Below the pieces are notes generated by a model. That model had not been told where the DNA came from. It searched no databases and saw only the letters and a list, made by a program, of their open reading frames with translations. Of a DNA stretch of 61,990 nucleotides, positions 23,474 to 31,430 are shown piece after piece (the stretch's first letter is position 1; each line of letters starts with the position of its first letter). The translations under genes and the position numbers were made by a program. Source of the DNA: JADFUZ01 sp034430415. GTDB taxonomy: Bacteria; Chloroflexota; Dehalococcoidia; GIF9; AB-539-J10. Where the stretch lies: NCBI GenBank assembly GCA_034430415.1, contig DAOUEN010000069.1:1-61990 (forward strand), read 5' to 3'.

Positions 23474-24697
23474 CTATGCCATCAAGTCCCTTCCGAAGAT
23501 CTGCCTTGCTATCACCCACTTCTGTACCTCGTTGGTACCCTCATATATCCGTGCTGTGACAGAATCCCGGTAGATTTGCTCCACCTTATAGGTGGACTTG
23601 TCGGCAGCCAATTGATTCATGAATCCATAGCCTCCGAATATCTGCACGGCATCTCCAGCTATGTCACTCGCTACCTCTGTGGCAAAGTACTTCGCCATCG
23701 CGGTCTCAGGCTCAGGAAACTCTACTCCCTGGTCGTGCCGGCAAGCAGCCTTATAGCAAAGGTTGCGAGCAGTCTCTATCTGTGTAGCCCACTCAGCCAG
23801 CTTGAACTGCCAGTACTGATGTTGGGCGATTTTTTTCCCAAACAATTCACGTTTCTTCATGTAGTCAACGGATACATCGAAGGCTGCTTGCGCCATACCG
23901 ACCCCGGTGGCAGCAATTACTATTCTGCCGCGCGTCAGGGAGCCCAGCGCAATATGCAGGCCTTTGCCAGTGCTCCAGATGAGGTTCTCTTCGGGAACTT
24001 CGACATCATCAAAACAAATGTCGGCGGTGAGACATGCCTTAATGCCCATCTTCCTATCAGGCTTTCCCACCCTAACTCCCCTTTGGTGCAGGTCGACCAC
24101 GAACATGCTTAGGGTTCCATCAGTCTTGCAGAGAATCGAGCCAAAGTCGGCCACTGGAGCATTGACTATGAAACGCTTCCTGCCATTAATAATCCATCTG
24201 TTTTCTCTCCTGGTAGCAGTTGTCTTGACTGTGCTCACACTCAAGTCACTGCCAGCCTCTGGCTCGGTAATACCGAAGCAGGCGATCTTCTCTCCTCTAG
24301 CCAGGGGGACCAGGTATTCCCTCTGTAGTCCTTTAGAGGCATACACTAGCGAGGAGCCAGGCAGTACACACTGGCAGTCATAGATGGCTGCGACGCTGTT
24401 GCTTGCGTAGGCCAACTCCTCCTCCACAACGGCTGCAGCCCACGTGGGATGCTTCAGCCCTCTCCCCCCACATTCCGTCAAGAAGGGTATCTGGAAAAGT
24501 CCCTGTTTGGCCATCTTGCGGAAGACCCCTGTCGGGAAGCTCTCCCCTGACTCCTCTTGGGAATCAAAGACATGTGCTTGCGGCTCAACCTCTTTCTCCG
24601 CAAACTCCCTTACTTCTGCCCGCACCCTCCTGACATCTTCCGGCAAAGTGACATCGTGGTAGAGAACGTCTTGCAGCTTCTCTGGTAGCTCTGACAA
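23474..24697 (-). CDS. acyl-CoA dehydrogenase
   Basis: 407-residue flavoprotein that makes the first double bond in acyl-CoA breakdown. Visible features are the helical N-terminal domain (residues 1-150), the flavin-contact motif CFGITEPEAGSDLS (about 156-169), the beta domain, and the C-terminal helical domain with the catalytic Glu in IYEGTNEVQ (about 388-396). The Arg-rich QIFGGYGFM segment contacts FAD. The TTG start has CAGGAGG five bases upstream. No beta-oxidation partners lie next to it; a redox protein gene is divergent. Acyl chain length or aromatic side-chain preference cannot be told. Confidence 0.95.
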   Translation of the reverse strand: MSELPEKLQDVLYHDVTLPEDVRRVRAEVREFAEKEVEPQAHVFDSQEESGESFPTGVFRKMAKQGLFQIPFLTECGGRGLKHPTWAAAVVEEELAYASNSVAAIYDCQCVLPGSSLVYASKGLQREYLVPLARGEKIACFGITEPEAGSDLSVSTVKTTATRRENRWIINGRKRFIVNAPVADFGSILCKTDGTLSMFVVDLHQRGVRVGKPDRKMGIKACLTADICFDDVEVPEENLIWSTGKGLHIALGSLTRGRIVIAATGVGMAQAAFDVSVDYMKKRELFGKKIAQHQYWQFKLAEWATQIETARNLCYKAACRHDQGVEFPEPETAMAKYFATEVASDIAGDAVQIFGGYGFMNQLAADKSTYKVEQIYRDSVTARIYEGTNEVQKWVIARQIFGRDLMA

Positions 24698-24808
24698 CTT
24701 AGCCTCCTGCTTTCAAATTCAGCCCTTTTGCTTTACAATATCGTCATACTCGGTGTCAGTCAAGGCTGGCCCGGTGGGTTGCTGTTACTGAAACTGAAGG
24801 AGAGATCT

Positions 24809-25330
24809 ATGAAGGTGCCCTATGGAGGCTCGAAGGAGGAGATTCTGAAGCGCGTCTCAAAGAAAGCCGGAGACTATGAAGAGCTTTCCGTTAATTGCGC
24901 TCAAGGTACGCTTGCTGCACTGCAGGAGGAATTCGACCTTGGTGGAGGAAAGGGCCCGCTAAAGGCAGCAACATTCATGCCGGGTATTATGAGCAGGAAG
25001 GAGACGTGCGGCGCAGTCATAGGAGGCCTCATGGCACTGGGGCTGGCCTACGGAAGGGACAAGCTTTACGATCCAAAATGGAGGACACCCGAAGCAAACG
25101 AGGAGATGTTCAGATTCAGAGACAAGGTGTGGAGATTCTGCGAGCTGTTCAAGAAGGAGTTCGGTAGCACGATGTGCGGTGATATTCGTCCCCAGATAAT
25201 GGGCAGAGACTACGACACCATGGACATGAAGGAGCGCCAGCAGTTCCTGGAGGACGGGGGCAAAACAAAATGCCGGGTTCCGCCCGAGAAGGCTGCCCGG
25301 ATTGCTGCTGAGATACTGCTGGAGCCGTAA
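24809..25330 (+). CDS. C_GCAxxG_C_C family redox protein
   Basis: 173 residues. The family's spaced Cys motif is seen: Cys in NCAQGTLA (about 31), CGAVIGGLMALG (about 67-78, matching GCAxxG), MCGDI (about 123) and KCRVP (about 154). The family is found in anaerobes and is often near electron-transfer or selenium-related genes, but no reaction has been established as far as I know. The ATG at 24809 has AAGGAG eight bases upstream. It lies between acyl-CoA dehydrogenase (divergent) and aspS. A disulfide or metal role is inferred only from the Cys spacing. Confidence 0.85.
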   Translation: MKVPYGGSKEEILKRVSKKAGDYEELSVNCAQGTLAALQEEFDLGGGKGPLKAATFMPGIMSRKETCGAVIGGLMALGLAYGRDKLYDPKWRTPEANEEMFRFRDKVWRFCELFKKEFGSTMCGDIRPQIMGRDYDTMDMKERQQFLEDGGKTKCRVPPEKAARIAAEILLEP

Positions 25331-25456
25331 CCGAGCGGCCTCCAGTGATAACTTCACCGAGACTCTGATCTCTTATTGGGAAATATGTCGGCATCCCCTT
25401 CGGCGGGAGTCCGTCGGCGAAGTGGTATTGCCAGGGAATCAGGTCGCCCGCAGCAA

Positions 25457-25485
25457 TTGAGTGGACTATGCCCATAGGCTATAAT
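25457..25485 (+). promoter_or_regulatory. promoter of aspS
   Basis: TTGAGT (25457-25462), 17 bases, TATAAT (25480-25485), 31 bases before the aspS start. Confidence 0.65.
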
Positions 25486-25516
25486 CGCTAGGCAGGCTAA
25501 GCACCGAGGTCGTTTT

Positions 25517-27310
25517 TTGCTTAAAACCCATAGCTGTGGTGAATTAGACAGAGGCCATGTCGGCCAGAGTGTAACTTTGGCTGGTTGGGTACACCGCCGT
25601 CGCGACCACGGTGGCCTGGCATTTATCGACCTGAGGGACAGCAAGGGCATCGTCCAGGTAGTATTCAGCCCGCAAGAGTCTGCAGAGGCATATCGGGTCG
25701 CCAGTCTGCTGCGGAGTGAGTATGTGGTTCAGGTCCTGGGACAAGTCGCCTTGCGACCCAGCGGGACAGAAAACCCCAAATTGACTACCGGAGACATTGA
25801 GGTCGTGGCCAAGAATGCAGTCATCCTCAATACATCGACTACGCCGCCATTCTATATCAATGAAGATGTAGAGGTTGAGGAGAGTCTCTGTCTCAAGAAC
25901 CGCTACCTGTACTTAAGAAGGGCCAGAATGCAGCGAAACCTGGGCCTGCGTCACAGGCTGGTTAAGTTCATCCGGGATTTCCTCGATGCCAGGGAATTTC
26001 TGGAGATAGAAACCCCTATCTTGATCAAGAGCACTCCCGAAGGAGCCAGAGACTATCTTGTCCCCAGCCGTCTGAACCCCGGCAAATTCTATGCCCTGCC
26101 ACAGTCTCCCCAGCAGCTCAAGCAACTCCTCATGATTGCTGGGTTTGAGAGATACTTTCAGATAGCGCGCTGCTTTCGAGACGAGGACTTGAGGGCCGAC
26201 CGTCAGCCGGAGTTCACACAGCTTGACCTGGAGGCAAGTTTCGTTGAGGAGAGGGACATTCTGCAACTTATGGAGGAGCTGTTTACATCGCTGCTGCATA
26301 TAATCAAGCCGGAGATGCAGTTGCTAGAGCCATTCCCCTGCCTCTCATACGCAGAGGCAATGGAGAAATACGGCACGGATAAACCAGACGTCAGGTTTGG
26401 CCTGGAGCTCACAGATATCACAGATATCGCTGGTGAGACCAATTTCGATGTCTTTCGCTCAGCCATTGATAAGAACGGAAAGGTGAAGGGGATATGTGTT
26501 CCAGGCTGTAACCAGTACACCCGTCATCAGCTCGGTGAGCTGATTAGCCTGGCTCAAAGCTACGGTGCCAAGGGACTAATCACAGTAGGCCTGCCAGAAG
26601 GAGCTCTGGTATTGGACAGGGTAAGATCAGCAATTGCCAAGTACTTGACTGAAGAGCAAATGGCAGATATCGCCGGCAGATTCAAGGCCAAGCCCGGTGA
26701 TCTTCTACTCCTCGTGGCCGACAAACCCGAGATAGTCGACAGGACACTAGCTCAGCTACGCAGCGAAATGGCACGCCGACTCGGTCTGGCCAGCAACCTC
26801 CTGTTGGGGTTCGCTTTCATTGTTGACTTCCCTCTATTCGAATGGAACGAAGTAGCGAACCAATGGGAGACTATGCACCACCCATTCACCGCTCCCCAAG
26901 AGAAAGACACAGCGTTTCTCGACACAGAGCCAAGCATGGTACACGGCCGCCACTACGATGTTGTGTGCAACGGATGTGAACTTGGCAGCGGAAGCATCAG
27001 GGTTCATGAGCGCCACCTCCAAGAAAGGATATTCTCACTCCTGGGCTACAGCCAGACGGACATGGAGAGCCAATTCGGGCATTTCCTCGCCGCGTTGGAT
27101 TGTGGAGCCCCGCCTCACGGAGGCATAGCCATTGGGCTGGACCGCCTGACAATGTTGCTGACCAATGAGAGCAGCATCAGGGAAGTGATTGCCTTTCCCA
27201 AGAACCAGAATGCCGTAGACCCAATGTTCGATACTCCATCACCCGTGAGCGGCGAACAGCTTGCCGAATTGAACCTCAAGCTAAGGTACAAGCGAATTGC
27301 TGCCGAGTAG
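25517..27310 (+). CDS. aspS: aspartyl-tRNA synthetase (bacterial type)
   Basis: 597 residues. It has the N-terminal OB domain (SVTLAGWVHRRRDHGG), class II motif 2 FRDEDLRADRQPEFTQLD (about 219-236), the bacterial GAD insertion in the middle, and motif 3 GIAIGLDRLTMLL (about 537-549). The start is TTG at 25517, supported by the family start MLKTHSCGEL and by GAGGT seven bases upstream. Whether it charges only tRNA-Asp or also tRNA-Asn (with GatCAB) cannot be told; no asnS is in the window. Confidence 0.96.
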   Translation: MLKTHSCGELDRGHVGQSVTLAGWVHRRRDHGGLAFIDLRDSKGIVQVVFSPQESAEAYRVASLLRSEYVVQVLGQVALRPSGTENPKLTTGDIEVVAKNAVILNTSTTPPFYINEDVEVEESLCLKNRYLYLRRARMQRNLGLRHRLVKFIRDFLDAREFLEIETPILIKSTPEGARDYLVPSRLNPGKFYALPQSPQQLKQLLMIAGFERYFQIARCFRDEDLRADRQPEFTQLDLEASFVEERDILQLMEELFTSLLHIIKPEMQLLEPFPCLSYAEAMEKYGTDKPDVRFGLELTDITDIAGETNFDVFRSAIDKNGKVKGICVPGCNQYTRHQLGELISLAQSYGAKGLITVGLPEGALVLDRVRSAIAKYLTEEQMADIAGRFKAKPGDLLLLVADKPEIVDRTLAQLRSEMARRLGLASNLLLGFAFIVDFPLFEWNEVANQWETMHHPFTAPQEKDTAFLDTEPSMVHGRHYDVVCNGCELGSGSIRVHERHLQERIFSLLGYSQTDMESQFGHFLAALDCGAPPHGGIAIGLDRLTMLLTNESSIREVIAFPKNQNAVDPMFDTPSPVSGEQLAELNLKLRYKRIAAE

Positions 27311-27325
27311 AGCCCGAACAGACCG

Positions 27326-28639
27326 ATGAAAGTAACTGTTGAGAAGATGGAGCGGTGCCAGGCAGCACTTACCATCGAGATTGAACCCGGTGAGCTGGAA
27401 GAGTCGCGCACTGCAGCCTACCGTCGCCTGGCCAGCAAGACCTCTATCGCCGGCTTCCGCAAGGGGAAAGCACCACGAGCCATCCTCGAGCAACATCTGG
27501 GCAGGGATACCTTGACCCAAGAGGCACTTGAGCATCTCATACCGCAGCTCTACAAGCAGGCCGTGGAGTCACAGGGGTTAGAGCCTATCGCTTCGCCGCA
27601 AATAGAGATCACTCAAGACGACCCTGTGGTCTTCCGAGCCACCCTCCCCCTCAAGCCGAAGGTCGAACTGGGCGACTATCACAGCATCAGGCTGAAACCG
27701 GAGCCAGTAGCGATTGGCGACAAGGAAGTCGAGGCAGCGCTGGAAGGAATTCGCCATGAGCAGGCCATTCTGAGGCCTGTGGACCGGCCAGTTCAGTTTG
27801 ATGACTCCGTTACTCTGGATATCGAGGCAAGTATAGAGGGCACGCCGATCCTAAGCCATAAGGGAGTAGCGTACGAAGTCAGTCGCAACTCCACCCTGCC
27901 TCTGCCGGGGTTTGCCGACAATGTCGTCGGAATGGAGAAGAACCAGGAAAAGGTCTTCACTCTCAGCATCCCCAAAGACCACCGTGTAGAGAAGTTCTCC
28001 GGTAAGGAATGCCTCTGCAAAGCAAGCGTGAGCGAAGTGAAAGAGAAGGAGCTGCCCGAGCTAGGCGACGAGTTGGCGCAGAGCATGGGCCACGACGGCC
28101 TGGCATCCTTAAGGCAAAGGGTGACCGCCGATTTGACAGCCAGAGCTGAAGACAATAGCCACACAGAACTCAGACAGAGAGCACTCGTGGCCCTGGTGGA
28201 GCTCAGTTCTGTGGACTACCCTCCCATCCTAGAACGGAGGGAAATCGAGCAACTGCTTCAGGATGAAGCTCGACGCTTCGGCTACATTCAAGTGGAAGAC
28301 TTCATCAAGAGAGCCAGCAAGACCAGAGAGGAACTTGAGCAGCAATTGCAGCCAGTGGCCAAGAAGCGCGTCACCAACGCTCTGGTTCTGGATAAGGTAG
28401 CTGAGCACGAAGCGATTGAAATCAGCCCTTCCGAGGTAGATAATAGGGTGGAGGAGGTACAGAAGAACTCTGCGGACAAGGAGGAAGTACGGCAGTTTCT
28501 CTCTCTGCCCCAGGTCAGGGAATCAATCGAGCAGTCACTGCGCACTGAGAAGACACTGGATAGGCTGGTGCAGATGGCAAGTGAGAGTAAGAGAGCAAGG
28601 AGAGCAGGCCGTTCTTCAAAGAAGTTGGACGCGCAATAA
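27326..28639 (+). CDS. tig: trigger factor chaperone
   Basis: 437 residues: the N-terminal ribosome-binding domain with the signature GFRKGKAPRAILEQ (about 44-57), a FKBP-like PPIase domain (about 160-250, DDSVTLDIEA to SIPKDHRVEKFSGK), and a long C-terminal helical domain. It binds nascent chains at the exit tunnel. The ATG lies 15 bases after the aspS stop; clpP follows 14 bases after tig, a conserved tig-clpP order for protein quality control. clpX is not next to clpP here. Confidence 0.95.
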   Translation: MKVTVEKMERCQAALTIEIEPGELEESRTAAYRRLASKTSIAGFRKGKAPRAILEQHLGRDTLTQEALEHLIPQLYKQAVESQGLEPIASPQIEITQDDPVVFRATLPLKPKVELGDYHSIRLKPEPVAIGDKEVEAALEGIRHEQAILRPVDRPVQFDDSVTLDIEASIEGTPILSHKGVAYEVSRNSTLPLPGFADNVVGMEKNQEKVFTLSIPKDHRVEKFSGKECLCKASVSEVKEKELPELGDELAQSMGHDGLASLRQRVTADLTARAEDNSHTELRQRALVALVELSSVDYPPILERREIEQLLQDEARRFGYIQVEDFIKRASKTREELEQQLQPVAKKRVTNALVLDKVAEHEAIEISPSEVDNRVEEVQKNSADKEEVRQFLSLPQVRESIEQSLRTEKTLDRLVQMASESKRARRAGRSSKKLDAQ

Positions 28640-28653
28640 ACAAAGGAGGAACG

Positions 28654-29259
28654 ATGGACGCAGTGTCTCAAGTAGTGATTCCTACAGTAACTGAAACCGG
28701 TACGCGGGGCGAACGCGCCTTTGACATATATTCCCTGTTGCTAAAGGAGAGGATTGTCTTTCTGGGCACACCCATCAATGACCAAATAGCCAATCTTGTG
28801 GTCGCCCAGCTTCTCTACCTGGAGCGCGAAGACCCGGAGAAGGACATAAGTCTCTATATCCATTGCCCTGGTGGAGTAATTAGCGCTGGCCTTGCCATCT
28901 ACGATACCATACAGCTTCTTCGGAGCCCTGTGTCCACCATTTGCGTTGGCCTGGCCGCCAGCATGGGCACGCTGCTACTCTGTGCTGGAGCCAAGGGGAA
29001 GAGGTATTCATTGCCCAATTCCACCATCCACCTTCACCAGGCGATCGGTGGTGCCCAGGGTCAGGCGGCGGACGTCGAAATCGCTGCCCGTGAAATCATG
29101 AGGATGCAGGAGAGGATTCGTGATATCATAGCCAAACACACAGGCCAGCCGGTAGAGAAGATCGCCCATGACACAGACAGGGACTTCTACCTGAGTGCGG
29201 AGCAGGCTGTGGAATACGGACTGATCGACGAGATACTTACCAAGCCGGAGAAGAAATGA
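28654..29259 (+). CDS. clpP: ATP-dependent Clp protease proteolytic subunit
   Basis: 201 residues with the Ser-His-Asp triad: Ser in GLAASMGTLLL (about 99-103), His in IHLHQAIGG (about 128) and a late Asp in the DRDFYLSAEQAVEYGLID block. ClpP forms the 14-mer chamber of Clp proteases. AAGGAGG precedes the ATG. Its last codon and stop overlap the start of a small membrane protein gene (ATGA). Confidence 0.97.
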   Translation: MDAVSQVVIPTVTETGTRGERAFDIYSLLLKERIVFLGTPINDQIANLVVAQLLYLEREDPEKDISLYIHCPGGVISAGLAIYDTIQLLRSPVSTICVGLAASMGTLLLCAGAKGKRYSLPNSTIHLHQAIGGAQGQAADVEIAAREIMRMQERIRDIIAKHTGQPVEKIAHDTDRDFYLSAEQAVEYGLIDEILTKPEKK

Positions 29260-29420
29260 GATTTCTGCTAGAAGCCAGCGAACTTCTGAATTCCAGCGCA
29301 AACAGCGCCGAGAGCTTCGGAGGGCTGGGCAAAGGAGGCTTGATCACCGTTATCATCGTCTCCGTGCTTCTCATCGTAACCGTCGCCTGGCTCATTGATG
29401 GAACGAGCAGGCGGGACTAG
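29256..29420 (+). CDS. 54-residue membrane protein overlapping clpP
   Basis: The ATG overlaps the clpP stop (ATGA) and GGAGAAG lies just upstream inside clpP. The product has a short polar N-terminal part (Ser/Asn/Gly-rich), then one strong membrane helix LITVIIVSVLLIVTVAWLI (about 29-47) and a charged tail DGTSRRD. The start overlap and the clean helix argue for a real gene. I know no family for it. It could be a small partner of the ClpP system or simply an unrelated gene at its end. Confidence 0.55.
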   Translation: MRFLLEASELLNSSANSAESFGGLGKGGLITVIIVSVLLIVTVAWLIDGTSRRD

Positions 29421-29565
29421 GCTAGCATTTCAATAAGCTCAAACGCCAGGCGGCGTCCTCAGGTGCTCTCGGACCAAGTGAGGTGTGCCCACTTGTTAGA
29501 TCCTCGTCATACTGGCATTCTCCATGAGTGTCTCGTCTGGACTTCATTACTCGTGCCGCAGTCTA

Positions 29566-29595
29566 TTGACATTTCCTTTCTCGCATTTTTATACT
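29566..29595 (+). promoter_or_regulatory. promoter of the first TRAP cluster
   Basis: Consensus TTGACA with 18 bases to TATACT. The transcript would begin near 29602 with a leader of about 120 bases. Confidence 0.7.
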
Positions 29596-29646
29596 TCGGC
29601 ACAGAGGCTGGTTTGGGGAGGCTTCAAGACTGAGTTGTCAATCAAG

Positions 29647-29666
29647 GGAGGATAATTGCGATGTGA
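29647..29666 (+). promoter_or_regulatory. start-stop leader element (ATGTGA) of TRAP cluster 1
   Basis: GGGAGG then 8 bases then ATG-TGA: a ribosome site followed by a start codon and an immediate stop. Shifting by two bases gives a GTG start and a 7-codon basic peptide beginning MKKG. The same arrangement occurs at nearly the same distance before the second dctP. Confidence 0.45.
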
Positions 29667-29720
29667 AGAAAGGCAAGCTCGGATGAAAGTTCAGAAAGAG
29701 AGTTCTAAGGAGGTAAACAC

Positions 29721-30845
29721 ATGGGAAAGAGACTGATAGTGTTGCTGGTAGCGGTGATAGCAGTGGTCAGCCTTGTGGTTGCTGGCTGCGCACCGGAAGC
29801 AGCGCCGCCAGCAGAAGAAGAGGAAGCTCCGCCCGAGGAGGAGGAGGAGGAGGAGGAGGCTCCACCCGCAGCGCCTGAAGTTGAAGTCATCAAATGGGTA
29901 GGGCAATCGCACGTCCCCTCAGGAAACCCCATGTTCGCCTCGCTTCAAAGAGTAGCGGATACAATCCGGATCGCCAGCGGTGGACGCCTGGACATGCAGG
30001 TTGAGGCAGCCGGCGGTGTCTGTCCGGCAACTAAGGAGTTTGATGGGTGCGATACTGGAGTCATCGATTTTGGCGTTACCTGCTACATGTACTGGATGGA
30101 CAAGTTCCCCTGCGCTGGAATCCTGACCATGAGGGCCGGCGGTATGTCGCCCTGTGAGAAATACCTGTGGCATTGCTCGGAAGAGGCCGGGAACCTGATC
30201 GATGAGATGGTCAAGGACTACGACGTGAAGCTCATACCGGGCTGCGGCATTCTATGTCCACCTGAGCTGTTCCTGCACTGCGACAAGCCAATAGAGAAGC
30301 CAGGTGACATCAAAGGCTTGAAGCTGCGTGCGGCGGGAGATGGCGGTGCGATACTAGCCGCGCTGGGAGCTGGAACAGTGTTCATGCCCGCCGGTGAGAT
30401 CTTCGAATCCATGCACCGCGGAGTCATCGACGGCTTCGAGTGTAGTTCTCCAACAATCGACTAGAGTCTGAGCTTGCAGGAAGTAGGCCACTACGTCTAC
30501 GCCTCTGGCTGCCGAGCCCCTCATGAATACAATCCCTTCCTCATGAACATGGACAGCTGGAACGAGCTCCCCGACGACCTCAAAGTGATCGTGGAGGAGG
30601 TCAACAGGTCGGAGGCACTCAAGTACTACTCCGAGGTGACCACCAATGACATGGTCTACCTGCAGGAGTTCCGGGACTACGGCTGTGATGTGTCACTGCT
30701 CAATCCTGAGGTGGAGGTGGCATTTGTTGAGGCAGCCAATGAGTACTTCGATGAGAGGGCGGCTGAAGATGCGCTGATGGCCAAGGTGCTCAAGTCGATG
30801 CGAGACTTCGAGTCTGCGTTCAGAAGCACGTGGACGCGTCCATAG
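29721..30845 (+). pseudogene. dctP: TRAP transporter substrate-binding lipoprotein DctP with one in-frame TAG
   Basis: Whole reading frame of 374 codons, the same length as the second dctP, broken only by TAG at 30462-30464 (codon 248). The intact paralogue has Trp at the aligned site (Trp246, TGG), so one G-to-A change explains it. Before the stop: a lipoprotein signal with lipobox VVAGC (Cys23), a linker of Pro and Glu coded by a (GAG)7 run at 29835-29856, then the DctP-type ligand domain including GGAILAALGAG and the conserved Arg/Asp region EIFESMHRGVIDGFE. After the stop, the C-terminal helices read on normally. The gene is either recently inactivated, read through, or carries a sequence error. 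AAGGAGG precedes the ATG. Substrate unknown. Confidence 0.8.
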
Positions 30846-30873
30846 CAATGGCGCAAGATAGGAAGTAGAACCC

Positions 30874-30909
30874 GAGCCCCGCTCCGATGCTAGCATTGGA
30901 GCGGGGCTC
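30874..30909 (+). repeat. strong hairpin between dctP and dctQ (cluster 1)
   Basis: GAGCCCCGCTCC (30874-30885) pairs exactly with 30898-30909; the loop GATGCTAGCATT can pair further. No T run follows, so it more likely protects or cuts the message, or blocks the start of dctQ 12 bases later, than terminates. Confidence 0.65.
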
Positions 30910-30920
30910 GCTGAAATATC

Positions 30921-31430
30921 ATGAAGAAGATATTGAGACTGGTTGACTCCACGAGCGAGTGGATGGGAATGGCGATGACGTGGTTCATGCTTGCCATGAT
31001 CTTTGTCGGCGTCCTCGAGGTAACTCAGAGATATGTCTTCAACCACCCCACGATGTGGGGATACGAAATCATCATCATGCTGGGCGCCGCCATGTACCCT
31101 CTGGCGTGGGCCTGTGTCCATCGGAATCACGGGCATGTGAGGGTAGATATCTTCTACAGCCGCCTGTCAGTGAGGGGTAAGGCACTGGTGGACGTCATCT
31201 GTGGAGTGGCTTTTTTCTTCCCTGTTCTGTTGTTTCTCCTTTATTCCTCAGGCGCGTGGATGTGGCATGCTTGGGAGATTGGTGAGAAGTCGGTCGAGAC
31301 CTACTGGTACCCGCCGATCGCTCCACTCAGAACGGCCGTGTTCATAGGAGTGTTGCTGTTTCTCATCCAGGGGGTGGCCCAATTTATTCGCGACGTGCAC
31401 CTGCTCGTAAGGAGTAGACCATATGATTGA
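30921..31430 (+). CDS. dctQ: TRAP transporter small permease DctQ
   Basis: 169 residues with four membrane helices (about 15-37, 50-70, 94-114, 135-157), as in DctQ. The segment GHVRVDIFYSRLS (about 70-82) is the conserved cytosolic loop motif of the family. DctQ scaffolds DctM and the binding protein for Na+-driven uptake of acids. No clear Shine-Dalgarno lies before its ATG; a strong hairpin ends 11 bases upstream. It overlaps dctM by eight bases. Confidence 0.9.
   Translation: MKKILRLVDSTSEWMGMAMTWFMLAMIFVGVLEVTQRYVFNHPTMWGYEIIIMLGAAMYPLAWACVHRNHGHVRVDIFYSRLSVRGKALVDVICGVAFFFPVLLFLLYSSGAWMWHAWEIGEKSVETYWYPPIAPLRTAVFIGVLLFLIQGVAQFIRDVHLLVRSRPYD

Larger units (their letters stand above)
29421..29720 (+). 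promoter_or_regulatory. 300-base control region of the first TRAP cluster
   Basis: No protein gene is seen apart from a tiny leader frame. It holds TTGACA (29566-29571), an 18-base spacer and TATACT (29590-29595), then a Shine-Dalgarno GGGAGG (29647-29652) eight bases before ATGTGA (29661-29666), then CTAAGGAGG before dctP at 29721. The first 140 bases hold only a weak CGCC/GGCG hairpin and nothing else I can name. Confidence 0.6.

Noticed and set aside
29721..30845. UAG recoding (pyrrolysine or stop reassignment) in dctP
   Set aside because: Many intact genes here end with TAG and no other internal TAG is seen; a point mutation is simpler.
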